Origin: JAFDZV01 sp966128725
GTDB lineage: Bacteria > Bacteroidota > Ignavibacteria > OLB7
Reading direction: 5' to 3'
Length of the DNA stretch: 36,194 nucleotides
Assembly: GCA_966128725.1 (NCBI GenBank)
Contig: CBHYLN010000043.1
Location: forward strand, 1-36,194
Part shown: positions 15,742 to 24,031 of the stretch, one piece after another
How positions within the stretch are numbered: the first letter of the stretch is position 1
Layout: each line of letters begins with the position of its first letter
Program-made: the position numbers and the translations under genes
The notes under the pieces: model-generated
What the model was told of the DNA's origin: nothing
The model's input: the letters and a program-made list of their open reading frames with translations, nothing else
Database searches by the model: none

Positions 15742-18402
15742 TTACTGGGCCACCATAACCGGGCATACGCGGGTAATGCCTTCGCACGACAGCCGCAGCA
15801 GGTAGGTGCCGGAGGCCGGCCGCAGCCCCTGCCAGATCGCGATCTCGTGGCTGCCGGCCCCCGCATCGCCGCTGGCCAGCACGCGCACAACGCGCCCGGT
15901 GATATCCACCAGCTCCAGCCGTGTGTTTCCGCCGCGCGCCAACGTGTAGCGGGCAACGGCATCGTGTGCCGATCCATTCGAAACCACTTCCAGCATGTTG
16001 CCCGCACGAACGTCCTCGCTCTTCACGCCCGTGGTTGTGGCATCTTCCCATGTGATCGCCGTGATCGAGTGCGGCGGCAGTTGCAGGGCGTAACCCTGCC
16101 GGAAATCCGAGATGGCGGTCGAGCCGATGCGCACCGTTGCGCTGTCCTCGTTGTCGTCGTGCAGGCCTCCCAGCAACTGCAGTATCCCGGCATAGGCCGT
16201 GGGCACGGCCGGCAGCTCAAGCTCAACAGGGTGTGCCGTGGTAAGCGAAAGGTTGAACAGGATTACCGAGCGCCGGCCACCGCCGGCGTATGCAAACGAT
16301 TGGATCGCGTTCACCTGCGTTGCCGCGCCGATGCCGTTGATCGCCGGCTGGCTCCATGCCGGGTTTGCGCCGTTCTGCCGCGTTGCAACCGCGTTCGGCA
16401 GGATCGCCTGGTTGGCAAGCTCCAATCCCAGCCACGTTGGGCGCTTGCGGCCGGATGCATACAGGTCGCGCAGCATTCCCCACACGCGTGCATAATCGCC
16501 GTTGGCCATGCGGAAGGAATACCCCAGCGCGCTGAACGCACACTGGTCGATTGCGCCAAGTTCGCGTTGGTAGGTAAGCATGGTCAGCGGCAACGCCACA
16601 CCGCCAACCTGCGAGGTAAGGAAATCGTTGCGGATATCGATCGGTGCTGCGCCGCTGGTTGTGTGGAAGTTGATTTCGTAGATCGCCAGGTTGGTGCCGT
16701 GGCCGCCGGCGTCGATGTAGCCCCGGCTTTGATGCATTCCGCCTGTTGGGCCTGCCTGATAAAATGGCGTAGCCAGCAGCGGTGCGAAGATCACCGAGTC
16801 GGCATCGAACACATCCAGCGTGCCGAAGTATGGCGCAAGCGCAACCGCGTCGTGCTGTGTTGCGTTGGCCTCGATCTCCGCCTGCCGGCCCGGGAAGCCC
16901 GCTTGCCCGCCGATGATCAGATTAAACCGGTTGGCCTGGAAGAACTGGCTGGCGCGTATGATTGCGAACCGATCGCTGGCAACCGCGCCCAGACGAACAC
17001 CGCCGGAAACCGAGGCGCCCTGGAACGGATCGTCCGTGCGAGCGCTTCCCCACAGTTCGTTGCCGTACTCCAGATGGATTGTCGGGAAGGTGGATGTCCA
17101 CGGCTCCGGATGCCCAAGCGCGGCGCGGCGATCGGCGTAGGCGTGGCCGGCGCCCGACGGGGCGGCCAGATACTCCACCAGGTTCGTAAGGTCGGCTGGC
17201 GAAAACGATGGCGGCACAACGTACCATGGCTCGGCGCCCAGCGTTGCCGCCAGTTCCAGGAACTCGTGCAGCCCGTAACCATGGCTGCCCGGCACGCGTG
17301 CGTCGGAGCGGCTTCCGCTGGTGGGGCGCCCTTCGGCCGGGGCTAGCTGTGCGTCGAGCGTGGAGCCGAACTGCGTGCTCCAATCGCGCACGATCCCGGG
17401 GTTCAGCTCGCGCAGCCGTTCAACAAACGCATCGGCGAACACCGTGGTGTTGATATCCGATGCCCGTGCAAGCACCACATCGTCAACCCATATCTCCTGA
17501 TCGGCCGCGCCGGTTTCGATGCGCGCATCCAGTATCGGCCGGTATTCGTTGGCGCCGTACGGGCGATTGGGGTCCGCCGTGGTCGGCACATCCACATCCC
17601 ATTCGTATTTCCGCCACTCCGTTGTAAGCGCGGCTCGTTGGTCGATGAACGGTGCCGTGCCCTCGCGGAAAAACTGCGCGTGCAGCGTCTCGGTGCCGGT
17701 GCGCCCCTTGGCCCATATCTCCATATGCCACCGGCCGCTTACCGGCAGGAACTTCCCGGCCGAACGGTCGCCGTCGCGCCAGTAGCTGTCCATGTAGAAA
17801 TCGAACCGTGCGTTGGCGGCGTTCATCTTCATGGATTGGCGGCCCGCGCTGCCCGGCCGTGTGGTTGTGGTATCCGCAATCGTGGTATTCCCGTAGATGC
17901 CCGGCACGCGCTGGCGTACCAGTACCACATCCATGCGCCCGGGTACGGCGCCGGAGTTGTCGAGCTGGAACAGGTAGCGCCCGTTCTGCTGTTGGAACGC
18001 GCGCACGCGGCCCGCGCGGCCTTTGGCGGCGCCCCATACGATCTCGTACTCAGCTCCGTCCCAGAAACCCGCGGGTTGGGCATTGCCGTTGTTGCTTGGG
18101 GATACAAGCGCCTGATACAGCGCCGTGCCGGTGGAGCCGGAATCGGCCAGGATCACCGATCCGTATTCGCCCGCCTCGAACCCGGGATTCTCGATCAGGT
18201 TCTTCAGGATCTGCGCGTCGCCCCAGCGATTGCGCGACCCCAGGTTGATGCCAAGGCGTTTTATACCACGCTGCACCGTGTCCGATGTGATGGTGACCGT
18301 TGTTACCTGCGCGACAGCAGGGCTTGCACCTGCGAGGCCGAGAATCGGAAGAACAACAGCGGCGGCAAGGCTGCCGAGCCGACGGAGGACAACGTGCGAC
18401 AT
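15742..18402 (-). CDS. T9SS-secreted clan GH-A glycosidase, GH51 arabinofuranosidase-like
   Basis: The 886-residue product has a Sec signal (about 1-32, cleaved after SPAVA), with AGGAG before ATG 18402. Residues about 33-330 form a carbohydrate-binding-type beta-sandwich region that opens with GVNLGS-like sequence and NLIENPGFEAGEYG, usual at the front of GH51 alpha-L-arabinofuranosidases. The TIM-barrel region carries the predicted acid/base in EYGNELWG (E449) and the nucleophile in LAIYEINFH (E576). A beta-sandwich follows. The last 75 or so residues (RLELVDITGRVVRVLASGDA, ending in PVMVAQ) form a T9SS C-terminal sorting domain. It likely removes arabinose or a similar sugar from plant polysaccharides outside the cell. 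GH51 membership is by motif and layout only; another GH-A family is possible. Confidence 0.8.
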   Translation of the reverse strand: MSHVVLRRLGSLAAAVVLPILGLAGASPAVAQVTTVTITSDTVQRGIKRLGINLGSRNRWGDAQILKNLIENPGFEAGEYGSVILADSGSTGTALYQALVSPSNNGNAQPAGFWDGAEYEIVWGAAKGRAGRVRAFQQQNGRYLFQLDNSGAVPGRMDVVLVRQRVPGIYGNTTIADTTTTRPGSAGRQSMKMNAANARFDFYMDSYWRDGDRSAGKFLPVSGRWHMEIWAKGRTGTETLHAQFFREGTAPFIDQRAALTTEWRKYEWDVDVPTTADPNRPYGANEYRPILDARIETGAADQEIWVDDVVLARASDINTTVFADAFVERLRELNPGIVRDWSTQFGSTLDAQLAPAEGRPTSGSRSDARVPGSHGYGLHEFLELAATLGAEPWYVVPPSFSPADLTNLVEYLAAPSGAGHAYADRRAALGHPEPWTSTFPTIHLEYGNELWGSARTDDPFQGASVSGGVRLGAVASDRFAIIRASQFFQANRFNLIIGGQAGFPGRQAEIEANATQHDAVALAPYFGTLDVFDADSVIFAPLLATPFYQAGPTGGMHQSRGYIDAGGHGTNLAIYEINFHTTSGAAPIDIRNDFLTSQVGGVALPLTMLTYQRELGAIDQCAFSALGYSFRMANGDYARVWGMLRDLYASGRKRPTWLGLELANQAILPNAVATRQNGANPAWSQPAINGIGAATQVNAIQSFAYAGGGRRSVILFNLSLTTAHPVELELPAVPTAYAGILQLLGGLHDDNEDSATVRIGSTAISDFRQGYALQLPPHSITAITWEDATTTGVKSEDVRAGNMLEVVSNGSAHDAVARYTLARGGNTRLELVDITGRVVRVLASGDAGAGSHEIAIWQGLRPASGTYLLRLSCEGITRVCPVMVAQ

Positions 18403-18621
18403 GGCGGGGCTCCTGTTGGTTGGGACGTTTGCGCGAGCTGAATCGGCGAAGTATACGAACTGGATGCAACGCACGGCAAGCGGGGCAGACGGCAACACTG
18501 TTGCTCCGGGAATAAGCGGGGGCGGTCCATGGACTATATTGGCTGTCCCCCCACTCTTACACGGCGGCGGTATTGTATCGTTGCCGAACCGGACAGCGTA
18601 GTAATCCTGACCAATACGATC
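18403..18621. promoter_or_regulatory. Divergent promoter region
   Basis: This gap of 219 bases separates the divergent GH51-like and flavin oxidoreductase genes and must hold both promoters. I cannot pick out reliable promoter hexamers. No small gene is seen. Confidence 0.35.
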
Positions 18622-19971
18622 ATGGTTGACGAGTATGATTTCATCGCCATCGGTGGCGGCCGTGCCGGCTTTGCGGCGGTTACGCCCGTTGCCCTGGCAG
18701 GGATGCGCACGGCGCTTGTGGACAGCGGCGCTATCGGCGGCCTGTGCGCGTTGCGTGGCTGTAATCCAAAGAAGGTGATGGTGCGAAGCGCCGAGGTGCT
18801 GCACGAGGCGCGCCATGCCGGGCCGTTCGGTATCGACATTGATACTGTCCGCGCCGATCTGGCGCGCATCATCGACCGCAAGGCCGGCTTCACCGCCGAT
18901 GTCACCGAGCGTTCGGAACAGATTCTTCGCGACCAGCGCACCGAGTTTGTTCAGGGGGCAGTACGGTTCACCGGCCCCAATACGCTGCGTGTTGGCGATC
19001 GGGAGCTGAAGGCGCGCGGCATCGTTGTGGCCACGGGTTCGGTGCCGCGCCCGCTTGCGTTTGAAGGGGCGCAGCACGTGAACACAACGGACCAGATCCT
19101 TGAGCTGCGTGTTGTGCCGGAGCACCTGGTGTGCATCGGCGGTGGCGTGGTTGCCTTCGAGTTCGGGCATGTATTCGCACGCCTTGGGTCGCGTGTTACC
19201 ATCCTGGAGCCAGGCCCGCACGTGCTGGCGGGCGTGGAGCCGGATCTGGCCGACGCCCTGGTTGCGTATTCGGCCACGCTGGGGGTTGATGTGGTATGTA
19301 ATGCGCCGGTGTTGGCGATCGAGCCGGACGCCGGGCGCAGCCGCGTCACGTGCACGGTGAGCGGCGCCGAGACGCGGTACCGGGCGGACTTCGTGCTCAA
19401 TGCCGCTGGGCGTATCGCCGCGATAGGCACGCTTGATCTGGATGCAGCCGGTGTGGACTGGAGCCCGCGCGGCCTTGCGGTTACGCCGTATCTGCGCAGC
19501 ACGTCCAACACGGCCGTATTCGCAGCCGGTGATGCGCACGGCAGGATGCCGCTTTCGCCGATGGCGACGTACGAAGGCGGGGTTGTGGCCCGGAACTTTC
19601 TGGAAGGCGACGTGCAGGCGGCCGAGTACGATGTGGTGCCGCGCGCGATCTACACAATACCGCCGTTGGCCTCGGTAGGGCTTACGGAGTCCGAAGCGCG
19701 TTCGCGGGGATTGGATGTGGAGGCCGTGAGCAACGACATGAGCTCGTGGACCGTGTTCGCGATCGCCGGCGAGCCGCTGGTGCGGGGCAAGGTGATCCTT
19801 GAGCGCGGGGGCGGACGCATCCTGGGCGCGCACTTGTTGGGGCCGGCATCGGGTGAGCTTATCCACATTTTCAGTATGGCGATGCGGTTCGGAATTTCGG
19901 CCGCCGACCTGCGTACCATGAACTTCGCCTATCCCACGTTCGCGAGCGTGATCCCGTCGATGCTTGGATAA
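18622..19971 (+). CDS. FAD/NAD(P)-dependent disulfide-type oxidoreductase
   Basis: The 449-residue product belongs to the class I pyridine nucleotide-disulfide oxidoreductases. It has an N-terminal FAD site (FIAIGGGRAGF), a redox pair C42-ALRG-C47 in the loop GGLCALRGCNPKK, a second Rossmann motif for NAD(P) (LVCIGGGVVAFEFGHVFARLG), the FAD motif TAVFAAGDAHG, and a dimerisation domain. Glutathione reductases and lipoamide dehydrogenases end with a catalytic His-x-Pro-Thr. Here the matching segment is FAYPTFASVIPSML, with Tyr instead of His, as in a little-studied subgroup with the ALRGC loop. The physiological substrate is therefore unknown. ATG 18622 is used because the FAD motif begins at once; the frame is open from 18529. 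It stands alone on the plus strand. Confidence 0.88.
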   Translation: MVDEYDFIAIGGGRAGFAAVTPVALAGMRTALVDSGAIGGLCALRGCNPKKVMVRSAEVLHEARHAGPFGIDIDTVRADLARIIDRKAGFTADVTERSEQILRDQRTEFVQGAVRFTGPNTLRVGDRELKARGIVVATGSVPRPLAFEGAQHVNTTDQILELRVVPEHLVCIGGGVVAFEFGHVFARLGSRVTILEPGPHVLAGVEPDLADALVAYSATLGVDVVCNAPVLAIEPDAGRSRVTCTVSGAETRYRADFVLNAAGRIAAIGTLDLDAAGVDWSPRGLAVTPYLRSTSNTAVFAAGDAHGRMPLSPMATYEGGVVARNFLEGDVQAAEYDVVPRAIYTIPPLASVGLTESEARSRGLDVEAVSNDMSSWTVFAIAGEPLVRGKVILERGGGRILGAHLLGPASGELIHIFSMAMRFGISAADLRTMNFAYPTFASVIPSMLG

Positions 19972-20388
19972 CGCCTGCATCACGGGCGGTTTGCCATGCT
20001 GTCCCGGCGCCTGCTCCGATACTGTTGCGGTTCCGACTACACCGTCACAGGCCTTCGTGGCGGGCTTTACCCTGCGTGCTCTTTGTGGTGATCCGCGGCG
20101 AAGGGCCTAACTGGGTGTGATGGTCGGTGGCTGACCGAACGGTGATCCCGGATACCACCCTTGTTCGGCTGCTGTTGTATGTCAGAACATGGGTTGCTAT
20201 GTTTCGCCGACTTACGCTGCGTTCATCCCGATTGCGCGCGATCGACAGGAGCAACCGCCCGCTGCCCGATCCCGAAACGGACCCCCCTCCCACGTAACGC
20301 ACATGAATCGTTCATAGCTGAAACTTCGGCTCGCCGTTGGGGTTATCCAACGTGCGCTCCATCGATTACTAATCCTACGGCCCTTCGT
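19972..20388. other. Intergenic stretch without a recognised gene
   Basis: These 417 bases lie between the oxidoreductase stop and the start of the FG-GAP protein. Frames on either strand give only Arg/Ser/Thr-rich strings. I see no strong terminator and no clear promoter; the region presumably carries both. Confidence 0.4.
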
Positions 20389-22719
20389 ATGGCACGAATC
20401 ATCCCGTTCGCCCTGTTGCTGGCGTTTCTTGCTGGCAGCGTTCCCGCTTCCGCTCAGTTTCCGCCAATCCCCACCGATTCCGTGAAGAAGTACGAGGGGA
20501 CGCGTAAGATGATCGAGTTGCTGAAGGCCACGGTTGCCCGGTTCAACGTGCCCGGTAATTCGCTTGCAAACAATGCCCGGGTAAAGATCATCTCCGAGCT
20601 GGTGAAGACCTCGCCGGAAAACGAGAATTCGTTGTATCAGGAGATGTTGCTGGCAGGCAAAACCGAGCCGGCAATCGCGGGGATCGAAAAATTGCTGGCC
20701 AAGCCCAATCTGCATCGCGATGTCCGTACGCGGCTGCGCCGCTTGCAGGCGATTGCGTACATGCGTCTGGGCGAGCAGGAGAATTGCGTGATGAACCATA
20801 CCTCGCAATCGTGCTTGGCGCCGATCGAGGGCAACGGTGTGCATCGCAACCAGCGCGGCTCGCGCAAGGCGATCGAGCTGTACAGCGAGTTCCTGCGCGA
20901 TTTCCCGGATGACATTCCCAGCCGTTGGTTGCTGAACGTTGCCTACATGACCGTGGGCGAGTATCCGGACAAGGTGCCGCCGCAATGGGTGTATCCAAAG
21001 GAGATCTTCAACTCCGACTACGCGATCAATCGCTTTACCGATATCGCGCCCGATCTGGGGCTTGCCGATGAAGGGCTTTCCGGCGGTGGCTGCACGGAGG
21101 ATTTCGATAACGACGGCGACATCGACATCATGCGCACCTCGTGGGGCGTGGCCGATCAGATGCACTACTATCGCAACAACGGCGATGGCACGTTCACCGA
21201 TGCCACAGCCGACGCGCATCTCGAGGGAATCATCGGCGGGTTGAACATGTTCACTGCCGACTACAACAACGATGGCTTCATCGATGTGTTCATTACGCGC
21301 GGTGCGTGGATGGGCCAGTACGGCAGCCATCCGAAGTCGTTGCTGCGCAACAATGGCGATGGCACGTTCACCGATGTTGCAATCGAGGCCGGGGTTGTGT
21401 CGATGCATCCCACCGAGGCCGCCGCATGGGGCGATTTCGACAACGATGGCCTGCTTGATCTGTTCATCGGCAACGAAACCACCGTCTACGAGGTGCACCC
21501 CTGCGAGCTGTACCACAACAACGGCGACGGCACGTTCACGAACATCGCGCACGAGGCCGGGGTTGATGTGCTCGGCATCGTGAAGGCGGCGGTGTGGGGC
21601 GATTACGATAACGACGGGCTCATCGATCTCTACGTCTCCTCGCTCAGCCAGGTGAACCGGTTGTTCAAGAACAACGGCAAGAAGGACGGGAAGTGGACCT
21701 TTACCGACGTGGCCGCCAAGGCGGGTGTCCAGGGACCGATGTTCAGCTTCCCGACGTTCTTCTTCGATTACGATAACGATGGGTGGCTTGATCTCTTCGT
21801 GTCCGACTTCGGCGGAAGCGCCACCGGCACGTTTAACGGGCTGCCCGTGGTGATGGAGGTAATCGGGCCGGTTGTGAACGATTATCTGGGCAAGCCGCAC
21901 GAGGTGACAATCCCGTCGCTGTACCACAACAATCACGACGGCACGTTCACCGATGTTGCCACCAAGATGCACCTGGACAAGACGCTGTTCGGCATGGGCT
22001 GCAATTTTGGCGATCTGGACAACGATGGATATCTGGACATCTATGTAGGCACCGGGCACCCGGACCTGCAGGTGTTGATCCCGAACCGCATGTTCCGCAA
22101 TGCCGAAGGGAAATCCTTCCAGGACGTTACCACCAGCGGCGGCTTCGGCCACCTGCAGAAGGGGCATGCCATCTGCTTTGCCGATATCGACAACGACGGC
22201 GACCAGGATATCTACGAGGTGATGGGCGGTGCGTTCGAGGGCGATGTGGCGCGTATGGTGCTGTTCCAGAACCCCGGTACCAGCAACCACTGGGTGACGT
22301 TGGTGCTTGAGGGGGTGAAGGCCAATCGCGCCGCGATTGGCGCGCGCATAGGCGTGACTGTTGCCGACGCCAGCGGAAAGAAACGCGAGATGCACGTGAT
22401 GGTTGGTTCGGGCGGGAGCTTCGGTTGCTCATCGATGCAGCAGGAGATCGGGTTGGGCAATGCGACGCGGATCGAGTCCGTGGAGATTACCTGGCCCGGC
22501 TCGAACACCAGGCAGACCCTGCGGAATGTTCCGATGGATCGTGTGCTGAAGATCCGTGAGGGAAGCGATGCAATCGTGACGCTCAACCGTCCTGCGATCA
22601 AGATGCCCGGTGCGGGCACCGAGCCACATCATCATCACGACCACGGGCAGGATATGAAGGAGCCGGCGGGCCACGAGCACGATATGCACGAGCATGAGGG
22701 GCACGACGGCCACCATTGA
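20389..22719 (+). CDS. Secreted FG-GAP/VCBS repeat protein with ASPIC/UnbV domain and His-rich tail (CRTAC1-like)
   Basis: The 776-residue product has a signal peptide (MARIIPFALLLAFLAGSVPASAQ), then a helical, TPR-like stretch (about 35-190). A long series of FG-GAP/VCBS repeats follows (about 210-640), each marked by Ca-binding loops such as DFDNDGDIDIM, DYNNDGFIDVF and DLDNDGYLDIY and by NNGDGTFTD. These build an integrin-alpha-like beta-propeller. Residues about 640-725 match the ASPIC/UnbV domain (SVEITWPGSNTRQTL). The last 34 or so residues are very rich in His, Asp and Glu (PHHHHDHGQD, then HEHDMHEHEGHDGHH), which should bind metal ions. There is no T9SS sorting domain. The start is set by the signal peptide; the frame is open further upstream. 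A strong hairpin follows the gene. Its role outside the cell is unknown. Confidence 0.88.
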   Translation: MARIIPFALLLAFLAGSVPASAQFPPIPTDSVKKYEGTRKMIELLKATVARFNVPGNSLANNARVKIISELVKTSPENENSLYQEMLLAGKTEPAIAGIEKLLAKPNLHRDVRTRLRRLQAIAYMRLGEQENCVMNHTSQSCLAPIEGNGVHRNQRGSRKAIELYSEFLRDFPDDIPSRWLLNVAYMTVGEYPDKVPPQWVYPKEIFNSDYAINRFTDIAPDLGLADEGLSGGGCTEDFDNDGDIDIMRTSWGVADQMHYYRNNGDGTFTDATADAHLEGIIGGLNMFTADYNNDGFIDVFITRGAWMGQYGSHPKSLLRNNGDGTFTDVAIEAGVVSMHPTEAAAWGDFDNDGLLDLFIGNETTVYEVHPCELYHNNGDGTFTNIAHEAGVDVLGIVKAAVWGDYDNDGLIDLYVSSLSQVNRLFKNNGKKDGKWTFTDVAAKAGVQGPMFSFPTFFFDYDNDGWLDLFVSDFGGSATGTFNGLPVVMEVIGPVVNDYLGKPHEVTIPSLYHNNHDGTFTDVATKMHLDKTLFGMGCNFGDLDNDGYLDIYVGTGHPDLQVLIPNRMFRNAEGKSFQDVTTSGGFGHLQKGHAICFADIDNDGDQDIYEVMGGAFEGDVARMVLFQNPGTSNHWVTLVLEGVKANRAAIGARIGVTVADASGKKREMHVMVGSGGSFGCSSMQQEIGLGNATRIESVEITWPGSNTRQTLRNVPMDRVLKIREGSDAIVTLNRPAIKMPGAGTEPHHHHDHGQDMKEPAGHEHDMHEHEGHDGHH

Positions 22720-23148
22720 TGGCCCGTGTGCCGTTCCATGGCATCCGTGACAAGCTTCAGTGAGCACAGGCCCCGCGAAATCGGGGCCTGTGCCGTTGTA
22801 GTGTGTTCGTAACGTCCACGGACAACCGCCGCCCCGGCATATGCGTATATTTCATTTGTTCCTTACGTAAGTAAATGCTTACGTTTGCATCCGTGGTCGA
22901 CGCTCGTGTTTAACGATCGGTGGCGCGCTGTCCGATAGTCAGGTATCTCCGGAGGCAGGCACGTCCACTGCGGCCAATCCAATGGCGGCCACATGACACT
23001 TTCGTGGCGCCGGACGCACGAATGCAAATGCACAATCGTCGTGAGCGTGTCGATTGGGCGGCATACTCCTGCAACACAACGGCAATTCACGAGCGCGGGC
23101 AATTGGCCCGGGCGGTGAAGAACAATATCAACCGAAATCAGAGTTACC
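22720..23148. promoter_or_regulatory. Intergenic region with a CTTACGTAAG palindrome
   Basis: Apart from the hairpin at 22764-22793, this gap contains an AT-rich patch at about 22845-22885. The patch includes the perfect 10-bp palindrome CTTACGTAAG (22862-22871) and a second CTTACG half-site at 22878-22883, 16 bases on from the first. This could be an operator for a dimeric regulator controlling the DinB-like gene at 23149, though it lies almost 280 bases upstream. No credible protein is seen. Confidence 0.35.
22764..22793 (+). terminator. Terminator-like hairpin after the FG-GAP gene
   Basis: GCACAGGCCCCG (22764-22775) pairs perfectly with CGGGGCCTGTGC (22782-22793) across a 6-base loop. 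The stem is 12 bp and very GC-rich. It sits 44 bases after the stop codon. The following bases (CGTTGTAGTG) are only weakly T-rich. Confidence 0.6.
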
Positions 23149-23670
23149 ATGGCATCCATCATTACACGCGACGAGCTGTTGGAAGAAACCCTTCGTGAGT
23201 GCGACGTCTGCATTCACCTGTACGGCAAGATTCCGGCGGGCGCTCAGGACTACCGCCCCACACCGGGCCAGCGTTCCACCCTGGAGTTGTTGCGATATCT
23301 GGCCGTGTGCGGCGTGGCCGCGGCGCAGAGCATTGCGGCCGGCACATTCAGCGGCAACCCAACATGGAAGCGTTCGGTCGAAATGACGTTCGAGGAATTC
23401 CCCGCCGCGATGGAGCAACAGAAGGCGGAGATTGCGGCGATCTTCGCCGGCCTGAGCGACGAGGACCTGGCCACCAAGACCGGGCAATACGTTACCGGCG
23501 AATCGTTTACGCTTGGTCGCCTGTGGATGAAGTCCGTGCTGAAGTGGCTTACCGCCTACCGCATGCAGTTGTTCCTGTATGCCAAGGCTTCCGGTGCGCA
23601 TGAGATCGGCACGATCAATAACTGGGTGGGCATCGATATGCCCGTGCAGGAACCGGCCGCGGCCGAGTAA
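23149..23670 (+). CDS. DinB-like four-helix protein lacking metal ligands
   Basis: The 173-residue all-helical product has the DinB-superfamily layout: an N-terminal helix (TRDELLEETLRECDVCIHLYG), a loop with YRPTPGQRSTLELLRYL, two middle helices and a C-terminal helix (KWLTAYRMQLFLYAKASG). DinB proteins usually bind a metal through one His after 'L.HL' and a late HxxxH. Here the matching positions are LRYLAVCG and WLTAYRMQL, with no His, so metal binding is probably lost. The family's usual role is thiol-dependent transfer or resistance, but many members have no known function. A strong intrinsic terminator follows at 23709. The gene appears monocistronic. Confidence 0.7.
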   Translation: MASIITRDELLEETLRECDVCIHLYGKIPAGAQDYRPTPGQRSTLELLRYLAVCGVAAAQSIAAGTFSGNPTWKRSVEMTFEEFPAAMEQQKAEIAAIFAGLSDEDLATKTGQYVTGESFTLGRLWMKSVLKWLTAYRMQLFLYAKASGAHEIGTINNWVGIDMPVQEPAAAE

Positions 23671-23708
23671 ACCCCGGGCTTTTGCAACAAGCAGGTGAGG
23701 CATCGATC

Positions 23709-23752
23709 TGCCGGCAAGCGGAAATCATTCCGTTTGCCGGCATTTATTTTTT
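23709..23752 (+). terminator. Rho-independent terminator
   Basis: A 15-bp stem (23709-23723 with 23728-23742, one G-U pair) with a 4-base loop is followed directly by TTTATTTTTT. This is the clearest intrinsic terminator in the window and ends the DinB-like transcript. Confidence 0.93.
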
Positions 23753-24031
23753 GAACGGCCACGGCGCTGGCCGGCGGGCAGTGCCGGCATGTGCGCCGTA
23801 CGTACGGGATGGAAGGGTATCTTGATGTCGTTGGCATACAGGCGTTGCCGGCACATCAGTCGCAGCGATGGCACCAGGCCATCGCCGTGCCTGGCAGCCG
23901 ACGATGCGGCCCGAACCGTGCGTTCGCCGGTGGCGGGCATCATGCGAATTTCCGGAGTCTGCGATATCATGGCTTTGCTTATTACGCCGCGTCTCACCCG
24001 CTCGATTCTCTCCGTTGGTGATCGCAATCCA
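23753..24031. promoter_or_regulatory. Upstream region of the GH44 gene
   Basis: Between the terminator and the chosen GH44 start the glycosidase frame is open from 23789, but its translation there (Arg-rich, no domain) does not look coding. ATGs at 23942 and 23969 are possible alternative starts; a GGAG lies eleven bases before 23969. The promoter probably lies here. Confidence 0.35.

Noticed and set aside
18403..19983. Upstream extension of the GH51-like frame (about 527 codons more)
   Set aside because: It is antisense to the flavin oxidoreductase and lies before a good signal peptide and ribosome site at 18402.
20212..22395. Long minus-strand frame of 727 codons opposite the FG-GAP gene
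   Set aside because: The plus strand has Ca-binding repeats, a signal peptide and an ASPIC domain; the minus frame only mirrors the repeats.
22863..23213. 116-codon minus-strand frame in the gap before the DinB-like gene
   Set aside because: It overlaps the DinB-like start antisense and its sequence is Cys/His/Arg-rich without domain character.
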